From contig DASVFR010000030.1 in NCBI GenBank assembly GCA_036379955.1, forward strand, positions 1-64,000: a stretch of DNA of 64,000 nt, written 5' to 3'. Source of the DNA: VRUE01 sp036379955. GTDB taxonomy: Bacteria > Actinomycetota > Thermoleophilia > Solirubrobacterales > 70-9. The first letter of the stretch is position 1. Each line of letters opens with the position of its first letter. Below the pieces are notes generated by a model, which had not been told where the DNA came from, did no database searches, and saw only the letters and a program-made list of their open reading frames with translations. Of the stretch, positions 30,983-39,545 are shown in pieces. A program made the position numbers and the translations under genes.

Positions 30983-32050
30983 ATGGCTGACGGCCCGGAA
31001 CCGCGAGAGCCTCCGGCCGGTGACGGCTCCGGCGGGCCGCTGCCGCTCTCGGCGCGGCTGCTCGAGGCCGGGGCGCGCAGCGCCCGCGGCGTGACCAGGG
31101 CCACCGGGATCGACCGCGCGGTCGAGGGCGCTGCCGAGGAGGCGATCGTCGCCGCGGTCGAGAGCGAGGCGGTCGAACGCGCGATCGCCCGCGTGCTCAA
31201 CGGGCCGGTCGTCGAGGAGGCGATGAACAGCGCCCTGGAGAGCGAGGCGGTCAAGCGCGCTCTGATCGAGGCGATCGACAGCGAGATGGTCGACGAGGTC
31301 TGGCGCCGCCTGCTGGCCAGCGACGAGGCCCAGCGCCTGGTCGAACGGATCGCCGAGGCGCCCGAGATCCGGGCCGCGATCAGCGCCCAGAGCATGGGCA
31401 TGATCGAGGACGTCGGCCACACGATCGGCAACGGCACCCGGCGCCTCGACGACGGCGTCGAGCGGGTCGCGCGCCGGGTCCTCTTCCGTCCCCGCCGCAC
31501 CCAGCCGACCGATCGCGCCGGCCTCGTCACCCGCGCCGTCTCCTTCGGCCTCGACGCGCTGATCGTCAACCTCGCCTTCTCCGGCCTCGCCGCGGTCGCG
31601 GCATTGATCGCCTCCGCCTTCACCGGCAACGGCAGCGGGGTCTCCGACCTCGTGCTCGCCGTCGGCACGGTCGCCTGGTTCGGCCTGGGCGCGGTCTACC
31701 TGCTCGGCTTCTGGTCGCTGGCCGGGCAGACCCTGGGCATGCGCTTCCTCGGCATCAGGTTGGGGGTGGAGGGGAAGGGGCTGCCGTTCGGTCGCTCGCT
31801 CAAGCGCCTGATCGGGATGGCGCTCGCCGCGATCCCGTTCTTCCTCGGTTTCCTCGGCATCCTCTTCGACGAGCGCCGGCGGGCCTGGGACGACCGGCTC
31901 AGCGGCGTCGACGTGGTCTACGACGAGGAGCGGGCCGCGGCGCCCTGGTCGCGCTACGACGGGACGCCGCAAGCCGGACAGGCCGAGCCCTCGACGACGA
32001 AGGCCCCGGAGTCCCGGGGCCTTCGTCCGCAGCGTGCTGCCGGTTCCTGA
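30983..32050 (+). CDS. RDD-family membrane protein
   Basis: 355 residues from the ATG at 30983. The first 175 residues are soluble and helical with repeated Glu-Ala-Val units (EAIVAAVESEAVERAIARVL; VEEAMNSALESEAVKRALIE). From about 180 there is an RDD domain: RAVSFGLDALIVNLAFSGLA, then two more hydrophobic segments, QTLGMRFLGIRL and RRRAWDDRLSGVDVVYDEER. RDD proteins are often Na+/H+ antiport-related or of unknown role. The final 17 codons contain a 14-bp hairpin (31996-32027) shared with the convergent gene that begins at the next base. Confidence 0.82.
   Translation: MADGPEPREPPAGDGSGGPLPLSARLLEAGARSARGVTRATGIDRAVEGAAEEAIVAAVESEAVERAIARVLNGPVVEEAMNSALESEAVKRALIEAIDSEMVDEVWRRLLASDEAQRLVERIAEAPEIRAAISAQSMGMIEDVGHTIGNGTRRLDDGVERVARRVLFRPRRTQPTDRAGLVTRAVSFGLDALIVNLAFSGLAAVAALIASAFTGNGSGVSDLVLAVGTVAWFGLGAVYLLGFWSLAGQTLGMRFLGIRLGVEGKGLPFGRSLKRLIGMALAAIPFFLGFLGILFDERRRAWDDRLSGVDVVYDEERAAAPWSRYDGTPQAGQAEPSTTKAPESRGLRPQRAAGS
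31996..32027. terminator. hairpin inside the 3' end of the RDD gene
   Basis: A perfect 14-bp stem, 31996-32009 with 32014-32027, and a 4-base loop. It reads as coding sequence in the RDD gene and lies just past the stop of the convergent DUF7144-like gene (32051). The two stop codons are adjacent with no spacer, so a terminator has to sit inside a coding end. No T-run follows. Confidence 0.5.
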
Positions 32051-32431
32051 CTAGGTGACGTTGGTGCCTTCGGGGCCCTCGGCCAGCTTGTAGATGATGA
32101 TGATCGCGAGGGCGAAGATCGCCAGCGACCAGAACGGGTAGGCCGGGATCGAGAGCAGGGCGGCCATCGCGTTGAGGGCGGCGACGAAGATCCCGAACCA
32201 GCGACCGAATTCTCCACCCGAGAAGAGGGAGAACGCGGCGACGATCTCGAGCACGCCGAGGATCAGGATGATCCAGCCCCAAGTGTGCAGGCCGCTGATG
32301 ATGTAGGTGACGTTTTCGCTGAAGAACTTCGAGTCACCGATTGCGGCGATGCCGTAGATGATGTTGAGGACGCCGGCGACGAGGAGCAGGACGCCGGCGA
32401 ACACCCACCAGCCGCTGAGTGTTTCGTTCAT
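32051..32431 (-). CDS. DUF7144-like four-helix membrane protein
   Basis: 126 residues from the ATG at 32429-32431. Four hydrophobic helices: GWWVFAGVLLLVAGVLNIIY, then WGWIILILGVLEIVAAFSLF, then RWFGIFVAALNAMAALLSIP, then FWSLAIFALAIIIIYKLAEG. The opening GWWVFAGVLLLVAGVLNIIYG followed by a short SKFF loop is the recognisable pattern of a small membrane family abundant in actinobacteria. The role is unknown. Transcription is convergent with the RDD gene, with zero spacing between the stops. Confidence 0.75.
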   Translation of the reverse strand: MNETLSGWWVFAGVLLLVAGVLNIIYGIAAIGDSKFFSENVTYIISGLHTWGWIILILGVLEIVAAFSLFSGGEFGRWFGIFVAALNAMAALLSIPAYPFWSLAIFALAIIIIYKLAEGPEGTNVT

Positions 32432-32583
32432 GAACAACCAACCCTTTCGTGACTGTGACTCTTGAGTTGACAGAGCTGAACCATTGCTAGAAGCGGGGTT
32501 CGCCGCCTGACAAGCGGTTCCTGCGCCGGCATCCGTCTTGCCGGCGCCCGCGCTTGGAGTCCGGTCGGCTAGTGTCCTGCGCC

Positions 32584-33456
32584 GTGGACGTGGTTCGCAC
32601 CCCGGAGGAGAGCCTGCAGGGGCTTCCCGACTTCCCGTTCGAGTCGAGCTACCGCGAGGTCGACGGACTGCGACTCGCGTATCTGGACGAGGGCGAGGGC
32701 AAGCCGGTCGTCTTCTTCCACGGCGAGCCGACCTGGTCGTTCCTCTGGCGCAAGGTGATCCCGCCGGTGCGCGACGCTGGCTATCGCTGCATCGCCCCCG
32801 ACTACGCCGGCTTCGGCCGCTCCGACAAGCCCACGGACATCGGCTGGTACACCTACGACCGCCATATCGAGCTGATGTCGGCGCTGCTCGAGCAGCTCGA
32901 CGTGCGCGACGCGACCGCCGTCGTCCACGACTGGGGCGGGCCGATCGGGCTGCGGCTCGCGGTCGAGCACCCGGACCGCTTCTCGCGCTTGGTGATCATG
33001 GAGACCGGGCCGTTCACCGGCCAGCAGCGGATGAGCGACGCCTGGCTCGCGTTCCGCGACTTCGTCCGCGACAACGCCGAGATCCCGGTCGGGATGCTGG
33101 TCCGGGGCGGCTGCAAGAACGACCCCGGCGACGAGGTGGTCGCCGCCTACGAAGCGCCCTATCCGACCCCGGAGTCGAAGGCCGGCGCCCGCGCCTTTCC
33201 CCTGATCCTGCCCACCGAGCCCGACGCCCCGGGCGCGGCGGAGGGCAGGCGGATCGCCGACGCGCTGCGCGAGGACGATCGCCCCGCCCTCGTGCTCTGG
33301 GCCGACTCGGACCCGATCCTCCCCTTCTCGGTCGGCGAGCGCGTCTCCTCGCAGCTGAACTTCCCCGCCCCGCGGCCGATCGAGGACGCCGGTCACTTCC
33401 TCCAGGAGGACGCCGGCGAGCGGATCGGCGCGATCATCGCCGACTGGCTCGATTGA
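32584..33456 (+). CDS. haloalkane dehalogenase (HLD-I type)
   Basis: 290-residue alpha/beta hydrolase from a GTG. Features are HGEPTWSFLWRKVIPP (oxyanion and halide region), the nucleophile Asp116 followed by Trp117 in VVHDWGGPIGLR, a cap domain, ADSDPILPFS carrying a candidate acid near 245, and the catalytic His in DAGHFLQED. An Asp nucleophile followed by Trp is the haloalkane dehalogenase signature, and HGEPTW resembles DhlA/DhmA of subfamily I. It would hydrolyse C-halogen bonds to alcohol and halide. Its 3' end overlaps the convergent phosphoesterase gene by 23 bp. Confidence 0.87.
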   Translation: MDVVRTPEESLQGLPDFPFESSYREVDGLRLAYLDEGEGKPVVFFHGEPTWSFLWRKVIPPVRDAGYRCIAPDYAGFGRSDKPTDIGWYTYDRHIELMSALLEQLDVRDATAVVHDWGGPIGLRLAVEHPDRFSRLVIMETGPFTGQQRMSDAWLAFRDFVRDNAEIPVGMLVRGGCKNDPGDEVVAAYEAPYPTPESKAGARAFPLILPTEPDAPGAAEGRRIADALREDDRPALVLWADSDPILPFSVGERVSSQLNFPAPRPIEDAGHFLQEDAGERIGAIIADWLD

Positions 33457-34543
33457 CCGCCGCGGCGAGCTCGGCGTAGGGGCGGTCCGCCAGCAGCCGC
33501 ACGCGGCGCGGCGGCTCCTCGTCCTCGACCCAGGTGACGGTTCCCGGCCAGTAGGGCCCGGGCGGCGCGCCGGGATGGTGGAAGGCGTCGGCGAAGACCC
33601 AGTTGCCGGTGTTGTGCAGGAGGCCGCCGCCGGGTAGGTGCCAGGGGGCGTCGCCCGCTTCGGGCCCGGCGCGGTGGGTGTGGCCGGTGATCGTGTGCGC
33701 GGCGTCGATCCGCAGGCGGCGCGTCAGCTCGGTCGCGGCGTCGATGCCGCTGCGCGTGATCGCCGTGGAGGAGAGGTCGGCGTCGAAGCCCGCGCGCAGG
33801 GCGCGGTTGAGCAGCCAGACGCCGACCGGCATGCCGGCGCCGAGGGCGGCCTTGGCGGCGGTGCGTCGAAGGCGGCGCCGGTCGCGGGTGCTGGTGAAGG
33901 CGCGCCAGGCCCGCTCGGACGGCCGGCTCGCGCCGGGGCGCCAGCCGGCTTCGGTCAGGCCGGAGAAGAAGCCGTAGATCGGGCGCAGGATCCGCTCGTA
34001 GTCGAGCGGCGCGGCCGGGTCCGGCGGCGTCCCCGATCCGACCCGCATCATCGCCGCGGCCGCCAGGCACTCGAGGCGCGGCAGCGTCATGTGGCAGTCC
34101 ATGTAATGGCCGTGCGTGGCGTAGACGTCGTCGCGCAGCCAGATGCCCGGGTAGGCGACGCTGAGCTCGGCCTCGCCCAGCCAGGCCCCGATCCGCCGGG
34201 CCGGCTCGCCCGCCAGCGTGGCGCGGTGCTCGAGCCCCAGCTCGCCGCCGGCGAGCGCCACCTCTTCGAGCAGCGGCTCGGCGAGGCGGTGGTCGTGGTT
34301 GCCGGGGACGAGCACCACGCGGCGCCCCCCCATCGCCTCTCCCAGCTCCTCGAAGAACGGCCGGGTCAGCTCCAGCACGCGCGCCAGCGACAGCTCGCGC
34401 AGCTCGAGCGCGTCGCCGAGCAGGACGAGGCGGTCGGCGCCGGCGACCTCCTCCAGCAGCGCGCGGCGGATCGTCGGGTCGCGCAGCAGGTCCTCCCCGG
34501 TGGCCGAGCCGAGGTGCAGGTCGGAGACGATCGCCGTGCGCAC
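33434..34543 (-). CDS. calcineurin-like metallophosphoesterase
   Basis: 369 residues. Metal-site blocks in order are RTAIVSDLHLGSATGEDLL (D-x-H), RLVLLGDALELREL (GD), VVLVPGNHDHRLAEPLLEEV (GNHD), DVYATHGHYMDCH (GH) and HTITGHTHRAGPEA (GHTH). This is the complete five-motif set of a dinuclear phosphoesterase. A helical insertion lies between the GH and GHTH motifs (about 180-275). The layout recalls UDP-diacylglucosamine hydrolase-type and related enzymes, but the substrate is unknown. It is divergent from the hydrolase at 34645, with a 45-bp palindrome between the two promoters. Confidence 0.85.
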   Translation of the reverse strand: MRTAIVSDLHLGSATGEDLLRDPTIRRALLEEVAGADRLVLLGDALELRELSLARVLELTRPFFEELGEAMGGRRVVLVPGNHDHRLAEPLLEEVALAGGELGLEHRATLAGEPARRIGAWLGEAELSVAYPGIWLRDDVYATHGHYMDCHMTLPRLECLAAAAMMRVGSGTPPDPAAPLDYERILRPIYGFFSGLTEAGWRPGASRPSERAWRAFTSTRDRRRLRRTAAKAALGAGMPVGVWLLNRALRAGFDADLSSTAITRSGIDAATELTRRLRIDAAHTITGHTHRAGPEAGDAPWHLPGGGLLHNTGNWVFADAFHHPGAPPGPYWPGTVTWVEDEEPPRRVRLLADRPYAELAAAVNRASRR

Positions 34544-34557
34544 CGGGGCAACCTAGC

Positions 34558-34602
34558 GGTGCAACGCGTTCTGTATCTCCTAGAGCCGTAACGCGTTGCG
34601 CC
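34558..34602. repeat. 45-bp palindromic repeat, copy 3
   Basis: Arms GGTGCAACGCGT (34558-34569) and ACGCGTTGCGCC (34591-34602, one mismatch) around 21 bases. It lies between two divergent genes, 14 bp from one start and 42 bp from the other. A terminator role is therefore unlikely here; a protein-binding site or a REP-like mobile element fits better. Confidence 0.8.
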
Positions 34603-34644
34603 CGGATTGGCTGGGCAGCCAGTCTGCGTCTAGACTGTGCCGCG

Positions 34645-35583
34645 ATGTCGTCGATGAGCGAAGAGCGGCTGGCACCGGCCAACGGCATGGAGATCGCCTA
34701 CCAGGAGGTGGGCGATCCTTCGGCCGAGCCGCTGCTGCTGGTGATGGGGTTGGCGACCCAGATGCTCGGCTGGGACGAGGAGCTCTGCGGGATGCTGGCC
34801 GAGCGCGGCTTCCGCGTCGTCCGCTTCGACAACCGCGACGTCGGCCACTCGACGATGCTCGACTCGGCCGGCGTGCCGAGCCGCAGAGATCTCTTCCTCG
34901 GCCGCCGCGCCAGCGCCGCCTACCTGCTCTCCGACATGGCCGCCGACGCGATCGGGCTGATGGACCACCTCGGAATCGAGTCCGCGCACGTCACCGGCGC
35001 CTCGATGGGCGGGATGATCGGCCAGACGCTGGCGATCGAGCACCCCGAGCGGATCCGCTCGCTGGTCTCGATCATGTCGACGACCGGCAGTCGCCGCGTC
35101 GGCACGCCGACGCTAAGGGCGTTCGGCCTGATGATGGCCAAGGCGCCGCGCACCCGCGAGGAGTACGTGGAGCGGGCGGTGAGGATGTTCGGCACGGTGA
35201 TCGCCTCGCCGGCGTACCCGACCGACCTCGAGCGGCTGCGCGAGGTCGCGGGCCGGATGTACGACCGCTCGCACAACCCGCGCGGGGTGCTGCGCCAGAT
35301 GCACGCGATCACCGCCTCGGGCGACCGCACTGCCGCCCTGCGCAAGCTGCACCTGCCGGCCGCCGTGATCCACGGCACCCGCGACCCCCTGGTCCGCCCG
35401 AGCGGCGGTCGCGCCACGGCCCGGGCCATTCCCGGCGCCCGGCTGCGCATGATCGAGGGCATGGGGCACGACCTTCCGCGCGAGCTGTGGCCGATCTTCG
35501 CCGGCGACATAACCGACACCGCCGCGCGCGCCGGCTTCTCAGCAGCGGCCGAGGGCCGTAAGATCACCCCCATCGGGGCGTAG
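34645..35583 (+). CDS. alpha/beta hydrolase
   Basis: 312 residues (an in-frame ATG 9 bp later is also plausible). The core is LLLVMGLATQMLGWDEELCG, then VVRFDNRDVGHSTMLDS, then nucleophile elbow VTGASMGGMIGQTLAIEHPE with the catalytic Ser in GASMG, then VIHGTRDPLVRPSGG with the acid Asp, and MGHDLPRELWP with the His. This subgroup is often annotated as an aclacinomycin-methylesterase- or lactonase-like hydrolase; the substrate is unknown. The last three codons and the stop lie inside the tRNA-Pro(UGG) gene that follows on the same strand. Confidence 0.85.
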   Translation: MSSMSEERLAPANGMEIAYQEVGDPSAEPLLLVMGLATQMLGWDEELCGMLAERGFRVVRFDNRDVGHSTMLDSAGVPSRRDLFLGRRASAAYLLSDMAADAIGLMDHLGIESAHVTGASMGGMIGQTLAIEHPERIRSLVSIMSTTGSRRVGTPTLRAFGLMMAKAPRTREEYVERAVRMFGTVIASPAYPTDLERLREVAGRMYDRSHNPRGVLRQMHAITASGDRTAALRKLHLPAAVIHGTRDPLVRPSGGRATARAIPGARLRMIEGMGHDLPRELWPIFAGDITDTAARAGFSAAAEGRKITPIGA

Positions 35584-35647
35584 CTCAGCCTGGTAGAGCA
35601 TTCGGTTTGGGGCCGAAAGGTCGCTGGTTCGAATCCAGTCGCCCCGA
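35574..35647 (+). tRNA. tRNA-Pro (anticodon UGG)
   Basis: 74 nt. Acceptor CGGGGCG pairs with CGCCCCG (35640-35646), with A73. Anticodon stem TTCGG/CCGAA has loop TTTGGGG, giving TGG. T-loop TTCGAAT. The first 10 nt overlap the end of the hydrolase gene, whose TAG stop is the tRNA's TAG at positions 8-10. Downstream is a truncated foreign-looking gene. Confidence 0.95.
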
Positions 35648-35712
35648 TATTGGATCTGCAGATCAACTTACGTGGCTAACGGCGCTTATTTCCTGCGTTT
35701 TTCGCCCGCTGT

Positions 35713-36159
35713 TTGCTCCCCTTGCTGAGCGCAGACGAACTCGTGGATGCGCTGCGTGGGATGCGCGAGAACCTTGTTCCTAGCGGGTTGATCCTCTTCG
35801 ACGTAAACGAGCTACTCGTCTACCGGACCTTCTACGCGGAAACGTCGGTTGTTGACAACGGCGGGCAGCCGATGATCTGGCGAGGCCAGACCTCGGCCGA
35901 GATAGAGCCCGGCTCGATCTGCGAATCGCGCTTCGAGGTTCAGCAGGATCACGACGGCAACGTGGAGCTGAATCAGTCCGAAGCATCGGTCCACCGCCAG
36001 AGGCACTTCACCGAAGCCGAGATCCTTGCCGCATTCGAGCAGGCCGGCTTGGAGTGCCTTGATATCTACGGCCATGGCTTCGACGGGATCCCCGTCAAAC
36101 CGCTCGACGTCGAGCGGCACACCAAGGCGATCTACATCGCTAGGCGGGCGAGCTCATAA
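35713..36159 (+). pseudogene. C-terminal part of a SAM-dependent methyltransferase
   Basis: About 148 codons starting from a TTG. The text LLSADELVDALRGMRENLVP, then SGLILFDVNELLVYRTFYAE, then RHFTEAEILAAFEQAGLECL matches the second half of class I methyltransferases, after the SAM-binding GxGxG strand. That N-terminal half is missing: only 65 bp separate this piece from tRNA-Pro(UGG). It cannot bind SAM alone, so it is most likely a remnant left by an integration or deletion at the tRNA. Composition is less GC-rich than the flanks. Confidence 0.7.
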
Positions 36160-36175
36160 GGAGTCGCACTGTGAC

Positions 36176-37507
36176 CTAGCTCGTTTTCGGCGGCCTAGAG
36201 GGATGCTTGACCCAGGCGGTGCTTGCGCCGTGGTAGCGACGCAAGATCAACGTTCGCGAGGCTTCGACGGGATAGACGCGGTCCTGCGTGTAGCTGAGGC
36301 GCACCGTCACTCGCGCCCAGCCTCGTCGTCTTAGCTCAGCGCGGACCCTGCGACCGACCGCGCCCTTGCCCGCACGCACTCGTACTTGCCACAGGTACGC
36401 GCCTGCTCGTGTCTCATGGGGCACTGAGCTACTAAAGATCTTCCAGTTCAGACCTCGCGAAACGACTGTCAGCTGACCCTGTGGTGGCGAAGGGGTCGCC
36501 GGTGAGCCATGAGGCGGTACGTAGACGCCAAGCAGGGCGGCCCCCGAGTGCAGGTTGTATTCGGCGTTCTGGGCGATCTCGATCGACCGTGATGGAAGGA
36601 TCAGGTTCGGTGGGGTTGGGCGCTCATCGAGCGCGACGCCGCCGAGCTTCCCTTCATCGCTTGGGATCCAGACTGGATTGGCTTCGCTGCCATCGAGATT
36701 GGCGCGGCCTATGCTCGATGTTCTATCCCGCCATGAGGCCGCCCAATAGATGTGCCCGCCTTGAACGTCGATGCCTTCGACGAGCCCGGCGTTGGGAATG
36801 AAGGCTTCGTCTAGTTCGTCCCCTTCGAAGTTTGCCCTAGCGATCCCTTCGTCTTGGCCCCAGTAAAGGTATCCCCCACTTGCGGTGAGACCACAGCTTG
36901 GGTTCTGGATGGGGATGAACGGGCGCTCGGGCGCGGTTCCGTTCAGGTTTGCCCTGCCGATCCCAGTTTTTTTCGGTTGAGAAAAATCGTGTTCAACCCA
37001 GAACACGTGGTCACCACCCTCCGCCACGTCGCACGGCAGTTCGAGCCCGGTGATCAAGGCATTCGCTTCCGAACCGTCCAGGTTGGCGCGGCCAATTGAG
37101 CCAGCACCTTGCCCGGGGGGCGGATTGCCGCCTGGGGTTCCCCAGTAGATGTGATCTCCGCCCACTGCAAGACCGCAGGGTTCATGGAGGTGTGGCACGA
37201 TCGTAGCTGGATATATCCCTTCCCCATCGAGCTTGCGCCGACCGATTCCGTCCCATGCTGCCCAGTACAGGTATTCGGAGTCGACGGCGACCCCACATGC
37301 CGGACCGCTGGATTCGCTTGGGAAAGGCCAGTAGAAGTAATCCCATAGCGGGTTGCCACCGTCCAGGTTGGCGGCACCGACACCGTCGCGGCTTGAGCCC
37401 CAGTACACCGCGGCTACAGCGTGCGCCGGTCCGATCGCCGTGTAAAGAGCCGCAATCACCACCACCAGGGCGATTTGCCGAACCCAGTTCTTGATCCCCC
37501 GAGGCAT
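36176..37507 (-). CDS. secreted YWTD-like beta-propeller protein
   Basis: 443 residues from ATG. A signal peptide (RQIALVVVIAALYTAIGPAH, cleavage after AHAVA) is followed by at least six repeats of about 40-50 residues of the type YWGSSRDGVGAANLDG, YWAAWDGIGRRKLDGEG, IYWGTPGG...IGRANLDGSE, VFWVEHD...IGRANLNGT, LYWGQDEGIARANFEGDE and IYWAAS...IGRANLDGSE. This is the layout of LDL-receptor YWTD and DUF5050-like propellers. A basic C-terminal domain follows. GC is lower than in neighbouring genes. It lies next to the truncated methyltransferase and is probably acquired. A binding role outside the cell is likely; the partner is unknown. Confidence 0.75.
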   Translation of the reverse strand: MPRGIKNWVRQIALVVVIAALYTAIGPAHAVAAVYWGSSRDGVGAANLDGGNPLWDYFYWPFPSESSGPACGVAVDSEYLYWAAWDGIGRRKLDGEGIYPATIVPHLHEPCGLAVGGDHIYWGTPGGNPPPGQGAGSIGRANLDGSEANALITGLELPCDVAEGGDHVFWVEHDFSQPKKTGIGRANLNGTAPERPFIPIQNPSCGLTASGGYLYWGQDEGIARANFEGDELDEAFIPNAGLVEGIDVQGGHIYWAASWRDRTSSIGRANLDGSEANPVWIPSDEGKLGGVALDERPTPPNLILPSRSIEIAQNAEYNLHSGAALLGVYVPPHGSPATPSPPQGQLTVVSRGLNWKIFSSSVPHETRAGAYLWQVRVRAGKGAVGRRVRAELRRRGWARVTVRLSYTQDRVYPVEASRTLILRRYHGASTAWVKHPSRPPKTS

Positions 37508-37524
37508 GTCCGACGATCCTACTG

Positions 37525-37539
37525 TACTTGACGCAAGTA
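37525..37539. promoter_or_regulatory. inverted repeat just upstream of propeller gene
   Basis: TACTTG-ACG-CAAGTA, a 6-bp perfect inverted repeat with a 3-bp centre, 18 bp upstream of the propeller gene start on the minus strand. Position suits an operator overlapping the promoter or leader. No regulator is encoded next to it. Confidence 0.35.
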
Positions 37540-37687
37540 AAAGAGGCACGGCATCCTGGTTTACGCGTGTGTTTTTTCTGACCGGTGAAATCCGTAGTAG
37601 GACACGTTTACAAGGACGCAAAGTCGTTCGTCCCATGCCACCCGCCGAGTGCTCTCCGTACTGAGCTGACTTGAGTCTGGCTGTCGC

Positions 37688-38197
37688 TTACGCTAGCCCG
37701 AGGGCTTCGTACTCGCGCAGGAAGCCCTCGAAGAGGCGGCGGTGGCCTTCCTCGTCGTGGAGGATCGCGATTACCATGTCCTGGGTGACGGGGTCGATGC
37801 TGTCGGTGGTCTCGACGATGCGGTTGTAGTGCTCGATCGCGCCGGTCTCGGCCTCGATCACGCCGCGGATCACGTGGACGATGTCGGTCTGCTGCTTGGG
37901 TGGCTGCAGGTAGGACTGCTCGGCGCTGAACTCCATCGAGCCGGGCACGACGCCGTAGAGCTCCTTGATCCGGTTGGCGTACTGGGTCGCGTGGCCGAGC
38001 TCCTCCTGGATGTCCTCGCGCAGCGACTCGATGATCTCCTGCGCCCGCACGCCATCGGGGTTGACGGAGTTGGCGAGGTAGCTCATCACCGTCTCGATCT
38101 CCATCCAGTAGGCCCTGGTCAGCATCGCGACGATCTCCTCGCGCTTGGCGTCGTTGGCGGTGGCGAGGATGCCGGTGTCCGGTCTGTCGGCGCTCAT
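37688..38197 (-). CDS. ferritin-like (bacterioferritin/Dps-type) di-iron protein
   Basis: 169-residue four-helix ferritin-like protein. The di-iron ligand pattern is visible: Glu in YWMEIETVMSYLANS near 34, EELGHATQYANRI (E-x-x-H) near 65, EAETGAIEHYNRIVETTD near 117 and HDEEGHRRLFEGFLREYEAL (E-x-x-H) near 150. It would oxidise or store iron, or act as a Dps-type protector. Its ATG has a clear AAAGGAG ribosome site. It is the single gene between the propeller gene and the MFS transporter. Family certain; exact activity not. Confidence 0.85.
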   Translation of the reverse strand: MSADRPDTGILATANDAKREEIVAMLTRAYWMEIETVMSYLANSVNPDGVRAQEIIESLREDIQEELGHATQYANRIKELYGVVPGSMEFSAEQSYLQPPKQQTDIVHVIRGVIEAETGAIEHYNRIVETTDSIDPVTQDMVIAILHDEEGHRRLFEGFLREYEALGLA

Positions 38198-38226
38198 CGA
38201 TTGGCTCCTTTCGTTGCGTTGCGGGA

Positions 38227-39498
38227 CTAATACCCCTCAGGGGCCAGGCTATGCGAGTCGGGCGCTGGGGCCGACCGCATCCCGCGCACGCTGGGGACGG
38301 CGAGCACGGCGAAAGTGCAGACGGCGATCACCGCGGCGGCCGCGATCAGGCCGGGCCCGGCGCCGAACAGTTCCTCCTCGAGCGCGCCGAGCGCGTAGCC
38401 GAGCGGGATCAGGGCGAAGGAGCCGAGCAGGTCGTAGGAGCTGAACCGGGAGCGCATGGGGGTCGGAGTGCGGGTCTGCAGGATCGTCTCCCAAAGGGCG
38501 GCGAAGACGGCGAGCGAGGCCCCGGCGGCGGCGGCGCCGGCGGCGATCAGCGGCACCGGGGCGACGGCCGCAAGCAGCAGCAGCGGCGCGGCCCAGAGGC
38601 TGACGACGAGGGTGGCGACGAGCAGCGGTCGCTGCGGTCGCCAGACCATCGCGACCAGGCCGCCGAGGAGCTCCCCGGCGCCCATCGCCGCCAGGATCGC
38701 CGCCCAGGCGCCCGCTCCGCCCAGTGAGTCGACCGAGACCTTGGGGCCGAAGACGAAGAAGGGGGCGAAGACGAGCGAGTTGAGAACGGCGAACTCGGTG
38801 ACGATCGCCCAGGCCCAGGTAGTGCGCCGGAAGGCGCTCCAGCCGGCGGAGAGGTCGGAGCGGATCGAGCACCGACGTCCTCCGACGGAGGCCGGCGCGA
38901 CCGGGGCGTGAACCCGGGCGAGCAGGGCGGCGCTGATCAGGAAGGTGAGCGCATCGGCGGCGAACGCCCATCCCGGCCCCGACGCGGCGAGAACCACGAT
39001 GGCGATCGTCGGGCCGGCAATGCTGCCTGCCGACGCGGCGATGCCCCGCAGCGCGTTGGCCTGCTGCAGCCGGTCGGGACGAACGGCCTGGGAGATCAGC
39101 CCCTGCATCGCCGGCATGAAGAAGGCGGCGCCGGCGCCCAGGATCGCCTGGGCGACGAGCAGCTGCCAGAGCTCGAGGTTGCCGGTGAGCAGCAGCGCCG
39201 CCACACCGGCCTGGGCGGTGAACCGGCAGAGGTCGGCGACGACGACGACGGAGCGGCGGGCCATCCGGTCTCCGCCGACGCCGCCGAAGAGGAGGAAGCC
39301 GGCGAGCACGACGCCCTGCACGGCCAGGGCGATTCCCACCTGGCCGATCGTACCGCCGATCGCGAAGACGGCGAAGGGCAGGGCGGCGACGACCATCAGG
39401 TCGCCGACGGTCGACGCGAACTGGGCGAGGACGAGACGGCGCAGCCCGCCGTCGCGCAGGACGGAGAGGTCGGCGGCACGGATTAGACGCGCGCCCAT
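38227..39498 (-). CDS. MFS transporter (drug-exporter type)
   Basis: 423 residues with about twelve hydrophobic helices. The MFS signature loop after helix 2 reads GGVGGDRMARRSVVVVADLC near 73, matching G-x-x-x-D-R-x-G/x-R-R. The arrangement (AQFASTVGDLMVVAALPFAV at the N-terminus, PAMQGLISQAVRPDRLQQAN after helix 4) is typical of the macrolide-efflux/enterobactin-exporter group. It probably exports a small molecule in exchange for protons. Tandem TTTGATCAAA palindromes 50-75 bp upstream suggest control by a local repressor, although none is encoded next to it. Confidence 0.85.
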   Translation of the reverse strand: MGARLIRAADLSVLRDGGLRRLVLAQFASTVGDLMVVAALPFAVFAIGGTIGQVGIALAVQGVVLAGFLLFGGVGGDRMARRSVVVVADLCRFTAQAGVAALLLTGNLELWQLLVAQAILGAGAAFFMPAMQGLISQAVRPDRLQQANALRGIAASAGSIAGPTIAIVVLAASGPGWAFAADALTFLISAALLARVHAPVAPASVGGRRCSIRSDLSAGWSAFRRTTWAWAIVTEFAVLNSLVFAPFFVFGPKVSVDSLGGAGAWAAILAAMGAGELLGGLVAMVWRPQRPLLVATLVVSLWAAPLLLLAAVAPVPLIAAGAAAAGASLAVFAALWETILQTRTPTPMRSRFSSYDLLGSFALIPLGYALGALEEELFGAGPGLIAAAAVIAVCTFAVLAVPSVRGMRSAPAPDSHSLAPEGY

Positions 39499-39545
39499 CG
39501 TCCTCTTGTCACCACCGCGGCAAACTCCATGTCCTCCTCAACTCG

